A stretch of 7,517 nt of DNA, taken from an uncultured Oxalobacteraceae bacterium (GTDB lineage Bacteria > Pseudomonadota > Gammaproteobacteria > Burkholderiales > Burkholderiaceae). How positions within the stretch are numbered: the stretch's first letter is position 1; every line of letters starts with the position of its first letter. Shown here in pieces: positions 1 through 4,474 of the stretch. The notes under the pieces are model-generated. The model made no database searches. It was given only the letters and a program-made list of their open reading frames with translations, and was not told the origin of the DNA. Made by a program: the position numbers and the translations under genes. Where the stretch lies: contig CAMLDH010000188.1 of NCBI GenBank assembly GCA_946478765.1, positions 1-7,517 of the forward strand, written 5' to 3'.

Positions 1-86
1 CCGCGATCCCGAACTTCGGCAAGAAGTCGATCGACGAGGTCATCGAGACCCTGTCCCAGCGCGGGCTGGGGCTCCGGACCGACTAG
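1..86 (+). CDS. rpoA: RNA polymerase alpha subunit, C-terminal end only
   Basis: Only the last 27 codons are in the window (in frame from base 3, stop TAG at 84-86). They read AIPNFGKKSIDEVIETL and end LGLRTD. This is the final helix-hairpin-helix part of the alpha C-terminal domain, where the family has a [I/T]PN[F/L]G.KS..E[I/V] pattern. That domain contacts UP-element DNA and activators. The identification is supported by rplQ starting 11 bases downstream, the conserved rpoA-rplQ order in bacteria. The stop codon overlaps the AGGA (85-88) that serves as the rplQ ribosome-binding site, so the two are probably translationally coupled. The PNFG..SIDEV wording and short tail fit Actinobacteria better than Betaproteobacteria, but the fragment is too short to place firmly. 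Confidence 0.88.
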   Translation, partial: AIPNFGKKSIDEVIETLSQRGLGLRTD

Positions 87-97
87 GATCCATCGCC

Positions 98-412
98 GTG
101 CGCCACCAGAAGACACGACACAAGCTCTCGCGCACCTCCGCGCACAGGAAGTCGCTGCTGGCGAACCTGTGCGTCGAGGTGATCGACCACGAGCGCATCA
201 AGACCTCCGAGGCGAAGGCCAAGGCGGTCAAGCCGGAGCTCGAGAAGCTGATCACGCTCGCCAAGCGGGGTGACCTGCATGCCCGCCGCCAGGCGATCTC
301 GACGCTGCAGCACCCCGACAAGGGCGTTATCTACAAGCTCTTCGAGGAGATCGCTCCGCGCTACACGGAGCGTCCGGGTGGCTACACTTTCAATTCGGTC
401 TTGCCAAAGTAG
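98..412 (+). CDS. rplQ: 50S ribosomal protein L17, 3' end replaced at a sequence junction
   Basis: L17 is a structural protein of the large ribosomal subunit. The start is GTG at 98, nine bases after AGGA (85-88), and gives the family N-terminus MRHQK. Recognisable family blocks follow: HRKSLLANL (residues 17-25), IKTSEAKAKAVKP (34-46), LITLAKRGDLHARR (51-64) and a C-terminal APRYTERPGGYT (86-97). The family normally continues after GGYT with R[I/V]LK..R.GD.APM..IELV. Here it changes abruptly to FNSVLPK and a stop at 410-412. Those last codons are antisense to a TonB receptor gene, so about 20 native residues are missing. RGDLHARRQ and the overall wording resemble actinobacterial L17. L17 would be expected to be needed intact, so the foreign tail is probably an assembly or cloning artefact; the genuine part ends near base 388. 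Confidence 0.9.
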   Translation: MRHQKTRHKLSRTSAHRKSLLANLCVEVIDHERIKTSEAKAKAVKPELEKLITLAKRGDLHARRQAISTLQHPDKGVIYKLFEEIAPRYTERPGGYTFNSVLPK

Positions 413-1806
413 TTGCTGCTATCTTCCGTAAGAAGTGGCGAAAGCGTACGCGTATTGGCATCGTTCCAGTTACCGAGGGCGAAGATCCGGTTCTTCAACG
501 TATAGTTGTTCTGGTGATAGCCGAACGTCAGGGCATGCGCATCACCCGCGCTTGGGGTATAGGTGGATTGCAATTCGAACGTATTCCAGCCGGTGCCATC
601 GCCTACGGTGTCGGTCCCCTTCTGCACGCTACTTGCGAGCGGATCGGAAACACCGGACTGTCGTGTCGTATTGGTCAACACCTGATACGTCGACAGTTGC
701 ACCGAATAATTCCAACCGGTCTTGTTGCGCGTGCGCAGGCGGCCGCCGAACTGCGCATGCTCCTCCTGTCCCTTTTGCGGCAGCATGTCGGGAAGGTTGT
801 AGCGAACGCCGCCGATATTGACCGGTGTCGTCGCTGCGCCCTTCCAGACTTCCGTCGCAGTCGTCGCATCGTGCAGCAGCGTCTGGTTGTAGACGCGGTA
901 ATCGTTGCGCCAGTGCGCATACAGCGTATCGGCCTGCAGCGTCGGCGTGACGTCAACCGTCAGCTTGATCTTGGCCTGCTCTTGCGCGCCCGTCTGCATA
1001 TTGATCGCGCCGACTGTGACGCGCGCAGCGCCGCTTGGATCGGTATCGGCAATCGCCCCACTCACCACCGGGAGCCCGGCCACGCCGCCCGCTGCGGCGA
1101 TTGCCGTCGCATAGCCCATCGGTTGCGACGAATACGCCATGCGGTTGAGCCCGACCGCAAGCGCCAGTTGCCCCCACCGATTGGCGAGGTAGGCATTTTC
1201 CTGATCATTGCTGTCATCCCGCTTGAGTCCGTAGTCGTCATGCGTCTGACGATGGACCTCGATGCTGCTCGATGCTTCCAGTTGCTTCGGTGCACGCGTC
1301 GTGATCGCGACGGTGGTGCCGATTGAATTGCCGGGATAGATCGCTGAAAACGGACCGTAGAGAACATCGACGCGCGCCACCTCTTGCGGTGCGACGATGC
1401 TCCAGCGCGGCGCATCGAAACGGCCGAGAAAATTGGCGATCAGGTAGCCATCGACATATGCCAATCCGCGCGCCGGCTGGGTCGATCCGAATGAGCGCCC
1501 GCCCAGATTGGCATTGCGGTCGCCGATAAAGCGCTTCCTGACCGTGGTGTTCGGCGCATAGGTCAAGGCGTCCTCGGTATTGAGAAAGCGTTGTGCATCC
1601 AGCATCTCGCGCGTGGCCGAGAAGGTCGATGCCGGCAAATTCGGATCGAGCGGCGAACGTGTCGCCGTGATCACCACGGGCTCCAGCATCTTGTCGGTTG
1701 CCACACCTTGTGCAAAACAGCAAGTCGCGAAAAACGGTGCGATCGCCCATGCAAAAAGCCGACATTGCCGCGTCCGGCGAGGCGGAATTCTGATGGTTTT
1801 CAGCAC
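382..1806 (-). CDS. TonB-dependent outer-membrane receptor, 3'-truncated
   Basis: This is an outer-membrane beta-barrel transporter that imports a ligand (metal chelate, heme, cobalamin or other; not identifiable here) using TonB energy. The chosen start is GTG at 1804-1806, preceded by a strong AAAGGAGG; starting farther upstream would read through that site. From this start 474 residues are visible. A basic N-terminus and hydrophobic stretch LFAWAIAPFFATCCFA (17-32) form a signal peptide, probably cleaved after FA. A TonB box EPVVITATR follows (42-50), then a plug domain (about 50-170) with NLGGRSFGS, YVDGYL and VARVDVLYGPFSAIYPGNSIGTTVAITT. The barrel begins after that and stops at SNYFGKTELKV. 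Family members usually have about 650-800 residues, so several hundred barrel residues are missing at the join with rplQ. The gene is divergent from regBA and shares a short control region containing a RegA-like palindrome. Confidence 0.9.
   Translation of the reverse strand: MLKTIRIPPRRTRQCRLFAWAIAPFFATCCFAQGVATDKMLEPVVITATRSPLDPNLPASTFSATREMLDAQRFLNTEDALTYAPNTTVRKRFIGDRNANLGGRSFGSTQPARGLAYVDGYLIANFLGRFDAPRWSIVAPQEVARVDVLYGPFSAIYPGNSIGTTVAITTRAPKQLEASSSIEVHRQTHDDYGLKRDDSNDQENAYLANRWGQLALAVGLNRMAYSSQPMGYATAIAAAGGVAGLPVVSGAIADTDPSGAARVTVGAINMQTGAQEQAKIKLTVDVTPTLQADTLYAHWRNDYRVYNQTLLHDATTATEVWKGAATTPVNIGGVRYNLPDMLPQKGQEEHAQFGGRLRTRNKTGWNYSVQLSTYQVLTNTTRQSGVSDPLASSVQKGTDTVGDGTGWNTFELQSTYTPSAGDAHALTFGYHQNNYTLKNRIFALGNWNDANTRTLSPLLTEDSSNYFGKTELKV
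385..391. other. Probable chimeric junction between two genomes
   Basis: To the left, the + strand encodes L17 up to GGYT (codons 377-388). To the right, the - strand encodes a TonB receptor whose last plausible residues are NYFGKTELKV (about 385-414), followed at once by a stop at 382-384 that lies inside L17 codons. Two genes on opposite strands are thus truncated at the same place. No terminal repeat, transposase or tRNA is present. The flanks also differ in character: a GC-rich actinobacterial-type ribosomal operon on the left, proteobacterial genes on the right. I infer a chimeric contig. A real deletion or inversion joining the two genes is possible but less likely. Confidence 0.75.
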
Positions 1807-1817
1807 GGCGTTTTCCC

Positions 1818-1825
1818 CCTCCTTT
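1818..1825 (-). promoter_or_regulatory. Strong Shine-Dalgarno of the TonB receptor gene
   Basis: On the minus strand this reads AAAGGAGG, followed by GGG, AAAACGCC and the GTG at 1806. The spacing is about 8-11 bases, depending on which G's pair with 16S rRNA. It fixes the GTG start, which is the first codon of a well-formed signal peptide, over in-frame codons farther upstream. Confidence 0.75.
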
Positions 1826-1836
1826 GGTAACCTTGC

Positions 1837-1865
1837 AGGATAACGAAAACCCGATGCCAAAGGAA
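1837..1865 (-). promoter_or_regulatory. Weak candidate promoter of the TonB receptor gene
   Basis: On the minus strand, TATCCT (1837-1842) could be a -10 element. A poor -35, TTCCTT (1860-1865), lies 17 bases upstream. Transcription would start near 1830, just ahead of the ribosome-binding site. The weak -35 would suit activator dependence, and the palindrome at 1866-1882 directly abuts it. This is inference from spacing only. Confidence 0.3.
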
Positions 1866-1882
1866 TGCGACATAGTGTCGCA
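1866..1882. promoter_or_regulatory. Palindromic operator resembling a RegA/PrrA binding site
   Basis: The sequence is TGCGACA-TAG-TGTCGCA, with perfect 7-bp arms around a 3-bp centre. It contains GCGAC-ATAGT-GTCGC, which fits the GCGNC-Nx-GNCGC form reported for RegA/PrrA boxes in photosynthetic alphaproteobacteria (from memory). It lies in the divergent region between the TonB receptor and regB. Its centre (1874) is about 59 bases before the predicted regB transcription start and about 44 before the possible receptor start. Both are plausible positions for an activator or autoregulator. The encoded RegA has the conserved HTH of the family, so cognate recognition is reasonable. Binding itself is inferred. 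Confidence 0.6.
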
Positions 1883-1920
1883 CCCACGTGTTTGAGAGCA
1901 GGCCCGCGCGCGCAAGTCGC

Positions 1921-1926
1921 TATAAT
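1921..1926 (+). promoter_or_regulatory. Consensus -10 box of the regBA operon
   Basis: A perfect TATAAT ends only three bases before the first ATG of regB (1930) and six before the second (1933). A transcript starting the usual ~7 bases after the -10 would begin at or next to the start codon, giving a leaderless or nearly leaderless mRNA. No good -35 is seen: at 17-bp spacing the sequence is GCAGGC, and TTGAGA at 1892-1897 is 23 bp away. This suggests dependence on an activator such as a protein bound at 1866-1882. Confidence 0.55.
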
Positions 1927-1929
1927 CGC

Positions 1930-3207
1930 ATGATGATTTTTTCCATTTTTTCCACTCTCTTCCGGGTACCGCCGCAGAACGAAACGCTACGCACGATTGC
2001 ACTGATGCGCCTGATTGCGCTCGCGGGGCAATTGCTGGGGGTTGCGCGTGCCGGGTTCTGGCTGGACATCGACTTGCCGCTCTTGCCTCTGTACGGCGCC
2101 ATCACGGTTCTCGCCGCATTCAATGGCTGGACATGGCGCCGGATGCAGCGCGCACATCCGGCAGGAGACAACGAACTATTCGTCCAGCTCCTGGCCGATG
2201 TCATGACCTTGTCCGCGCTGCTTTATTTTTCGGGCGGCGCCACCAATCCCTTCGTGTCTTTCTACCTGCCGGCACTCGCCGTCGCAGCCGCGATTCTGCC
2301 CTGGCGCTACGCTGCCGCACTCGCCATCATTGCGGTTGCCAGCTATTCGATGATGACATCCGTTTATATCCCGCTCCACATCATGGACCCCGATCAGGCC
2401 GTGACCTATCATCTGGCCGGCATGTGGGCCAACTTCGCCGTTTCGGCGGGACTGATCACCTGGTTCGTCGCGCACATGTCGAAAGCGCTGCGCGAGCGCG
2501 ATAGTCAGTTGTCGGCGGCGCGCGAACAAGGCTTGCAAAGCGAACGCATGATCGCCCTCGGCACCCAGGCGGCCAGTGCCGCGCATGAAATGGGGACGCC
2601 GCTTTCCACGGTAGCCGTCATCGCCGGCGAGCTGCGGCATGAAGCAAAGCGCGACCCGGCGCTTGCCGCGTACAACGACGACCTGGCCGCCATCGAAGCG
2701 GAAATTGCCGTGTGCAAGGCGGCACTTGATCGCATGGGGATGCAGGCGCGACTCGAAAATGCCGCAACCGACTCCGATACCGTGCTCGTCGCCGCATGGC
2801 TGGAACAATTTGTCGAGAAATGGCGATTGCGCCATCCCACAGCGGCGCTGCAGATCGCGCCGCCAGTCGGCGATGCCCGCATCGCCAATTCGCGCGCCAT
2901 CGGCCTGATTCTCCTGACGCTGCTGGACAACGCAGCATGCGCCGCAAGCGATGCGGATAAGCCGCTCGTACTGTCTCTGATTGTCGATCGATATGGCGTT
3001 GCGATCCGGGTCGAGGATGACGGCCGCGGCATCGACGCCGACTTGCAGAAGAGATTAGGTTACGAACCGGTCAAGAGTACGACCGGCGGACAGGGCATCG
3101 GCCTGATGCTGGCGTTTGCGACGGCGCGGCAAATCGGTGCAGCGATTGAACTCGTATCGCAACCGCACCACGGCACCTCCGCCACCGTCAGGATACCGTT
3201 CGCATGA
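1930..3207 (+). CDS. regB: RegB/PrrB-family redox sensor histidine kinase
   Basis: This inner-membrane kinase senses redox state (quinone pool, cysteine oxidation) and phosphorylates RegA. Counting from ATG 1930 it has 425 residues. About six membrane segments lie between residues 22 and 182. The RegB heptad GGxxNPF, linked to quinone binding, is present as GGATNPF (102-108) between segments 3 and 4. A linker leads to the H-box AAHEMGTPLS with phospho-accepting H219. C262 in AVCKAAL matches the conserved redox-box cysteine of RegB. The ATPase core has an N-box LLTLLDNAA (N334), a G1 box VEDDGRGID and a G2 box TTGGQGIGLMLA. The start is uncertain between ATG 1930 and ATG 1933; a GTG at 1888 would lie upstream of the TATAAT and encode an unlikely Arg-rich leader. 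The gene overlaps regA by ATGA, so the two are co-translated. The pair is also called PrrBA, ActSR or RoxSR in other lineages. Confidence 0.92.
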   Translation: MMIFSIFSTLFRVPPQNETLRTIALMRLIALAGQLLGVARAGFWLDIDLPLLPLYGAITVLAAFNGWTWRRMQRAHPAGDNELFVQLLADVMTLSALLYFSGGATNPFVSFYLPALAVAAAILPWRYAAALAIIAVASYSMMTSVYIPLHIMDPDQAVTYHLAGMWANFAVSAGLITWFVAHMSKALRERDSQLSAAREQGLQSERMIALGTQAASAAHEMGTPLSTVAVIAGELRHEAKRDPALAAYNDDLAAIEAEIAVCKAALDRMGMQARLENAATDSDTVLVAAWLEQFVEKWRLRHPTAALQIAPPVGDARIANSRAIGLILLTLLDNAACAASDADKPLVLSLIVDRYGVAIRVEDDGRGIDADLQKRLGYEPVKSTTGGQGIGLMLAFATARQIGAAIELVSQPHHGTSATVRIPFA

Positions 3208-3743
3208 AGCCGCACTTTCTCATTCTTGACGATAACGAGGTGTTCGCAGCCACGCTTGCACGCTCGCTTGCGCGTCGAGGTTTCGATGCGGCGGTGACGC
3301 ACACCGGACAGGCGGCGCTCGATGCCGCAACCCGGATCGCGTTCGATTATGTGACGATCGATTTGCATCTGGCGCAGGATTCCGGACTGCAGTGGATCGC
3401 ACGTGTGCGCCAGGCGTTGCCGCACGCGCGATTACTGGTGTTGACCGGCTATGCGAGCATCGCGACCACCGTGCAGGCAATTAAACTTGGCGCAGACGAT
3501 TACCTGGCGAAGCCGGCGAACGTGGATTCGATTCTCTCCGCGTTGAAAGTTGATTCGTGCGACGCATCGGCTCGCCCCGCAATCGAGGTGCCTGTGCCGC
3601 TCACGGTAGATCGGTTGGAGTGGGAACATATCCAGCGCATATTGGCTGAACATCACGGCAATATCTCATCCACGGCCCGCGCATTGAACATGCATCGAAG
3701 AACCTTGCAGCGCAAACTCGGCAAGAAGCCGGTTCTGAAATAA
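3204..3743 (+). CDS. regA: RegA/PrrA-family response regulator
   Basis: This is the cytoplasmic DNA-binding partner of RegB; in relatives it controls respiration, carbon and nitrogen fixation and other redox-linked genes. It has 179 residues, typical of RegA (~180). The receiver domain (1-115) has the acidic pair D9/D10, phospho-acceptor D53 in YVTIDLHL, T81 in VLTGYAS and K103 in YLAKPA. A short linker with prolines (about 124-132, family-typical) leads to a Fis-type helix-turn-helix at 138-175. Its NISSTARALNMHRRTLQRKLGK (153-174) has the nearly invariant ARxLNMHRRTLQRKL recognition region. The start overlaps the regB stop as ATGA, with CAGGA (3189-3193) as a modest ribosome-binding site. 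No clear intrinsic terminator follows: a 5-bp stem (3765-3780) has no adjacent U run. All key residues are present, so it should be functional. Confidence 0.94.
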   Translation: MKPHFLILDDNEVFAATLARSLARRGFDAAVTHTGQAALDAATRIAFDYVTIDLHLAQDSGLQWIARVRQALPHARLLVLTGYASIATTVQAIKLGADDYLAKPANVDSILSALKVDSCDASARPAIEVPVPLTVDRLEWEHIQRILAEHHGNISSTARALNMHRRTLQRKLGKKPVLK

Positions 3744-3798
3744 AATCGTCAGGCCTGTCTTCATGTGCGTTGCGCCGCACGAAACGAGCATCTGAACA

Positions 3799-3836
3799 TT
3801 CTCAATGCCACGCTTTTTTTCAAGACTGATTGAGAA
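3799..3836. repeat. Long-looped 8-bp inverted repeat in the regA to J-domain gap
   Basis: TTCTCAAT (3799-3806) and ATTGAGAA (3829-3836) are perfect inverted arms around a 22-base loop that contains seven T's (3814-3820). It lies in the 176-base gap (3744-3919), which is AT-richer than the flanking genes and otherwise shows no ORF or RNA. It could be a poor terminator for regA or an operator for the J-domain gene. The T run sits inside the loop rather than after the stem, so a standard rho-independent terminator is not supported. Confidence 0.3.
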
Positions 3837-3919
3837 ATAGCAATCGGAATAATGGGTATTTAATTTACGATAGCGTCGGAGTTGCATAACCGTTGCCACC
3901 GTCTTGCGGATCAATACCG

Positions 3920-4345
3920 ATGACTCGAATCCATACGCATTACGACAATCTGAAGGTCGCGCGCAATGCACCATCGGAAGTCATCCGCGCGGCTTACAGA
4001 ACGCTGTCGAAAAAATATCACCCCGATCACAATCCCGATAATCCCGATGCCATGCGCATCATCCAGATGATCAATGCGGCATATGAAGTGCTGTCGGATC
4101 CGGCCAAACGCGCGGAGCACGATAAATGGATATCGATAACCGAAGCAAAAAACGCTGTACGCACAGCAAATTTGAACGTCTTCGGCAACCGCCCTCATCG
4201 CAGCGCCACAAGCAAGCCGCATCGCAAAATGCCTTTTGATATTCACCTGTTGCAGGGCAAGGCAAGGGCTAAAACCTTAAGCACGGCGCAGAAGCTATGG
4301 CTGATGGTCGGTCATTTTTCGAAATATTTATCCGGAAAAGTGTAA
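3920..4345 (+). CDS. Small type III J-domain (DnaJ-like) protein
   Basis: This is a probable Hsp70 (DnaK) co-chaperone that would stimulate DnaK ATPase on a specific client. It has 141 residues from ATG 3920. The J domain starts almost at the N-terminus: HYDNLKVARNAPSEVIRAAYRTLSKKYHPD, with the diagnostic HPD at 34-36, then MINAAYEVLSDPAKRAEHDKW (50-70). The Gly/Phe region, zinc-finger domain and C-terminal peptide-binding domains of true DnaJ are absent, so it is a type III J protein. The remaining ~70 residues are basic and of unknown role, ending with a possibly amphipathic helix (TAQKLWLMVGHFSKYLSGK). The start is uncertain: a TTG at 3893 has GGAG (3878-3881) about 11 bases upstream and would add nine residues, while ATG 3920 has only a weak GCGGA upstream. 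The client is unknown; neither neighbour identifies it. Confidence 0.85.
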   Translation: MTRIHTHYDNLKVARNAPSEVIRAAYRTLSKKYHPDHNPDNPDAMRIIQMINAAYEVLSDPAKRAEHDKWISITEAKNAVRTANLNVFGNRPHRSATSKPHRKMPFDIHLLQGKARAKTLSTAQKLWLMVGHFSKYLSGKV

Positions 4346-4474
4346 GCCGACGCACGCTGAAGTGGTGCATGGCCGGTGCTGGATATCCGTTAAAAATTCC
4401 CCCGTTCCATGTTTCCTGTCTCGTCTGAAATCCATTGACCCAGCGCAATTACAAGGTCTTGCATCCCGCTCCGG

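Noticed and set aside
1..412. Horizontal transfer of a ribosomal-protein operon end into a betaproteobacterium
   Set aside because: There is no mobile element, the transferred gene would be broken, and its partner at the join is broken too; a chimeric assembly explains all of this more simply.
514..1326. Open frame of 270 codons on the + strand
   Set aside because: It lies antisense to the clear TonB receptor plug and barrel, is Arg/Ile-rich with no recognisable motif, and is explained by GC-rich codon use on the opposite strand.
1885..1890. CACGTG palindrome next to the RegA-like site
   Set aside because: Six bases only, with no known bacterial regulator implied by context; treated as chance.
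1888..1929. Upstream GTG start (1888) for regB
   Set aside because: It would place the start before the consensus TATAAT at 1921-1926 and add an Arg-rich leader not expected before the first membrane segment; no ribosome-binding site precedes it.
3765..3780. GTGCG-TTGCGC-CGCAC hairpin after regA as terminator
   Set aside because: The stem is only five base pairs and is followed by GAAACGAG rather than a U run; the nearest T run begins 33 bases later.
4381..4388. GGATATCC palindrome between the J-domain gene and the adhesin
   Set aside because: An isolated 8-bp palindrome has no neighbouring promoter or repeat context and can occur by chance.
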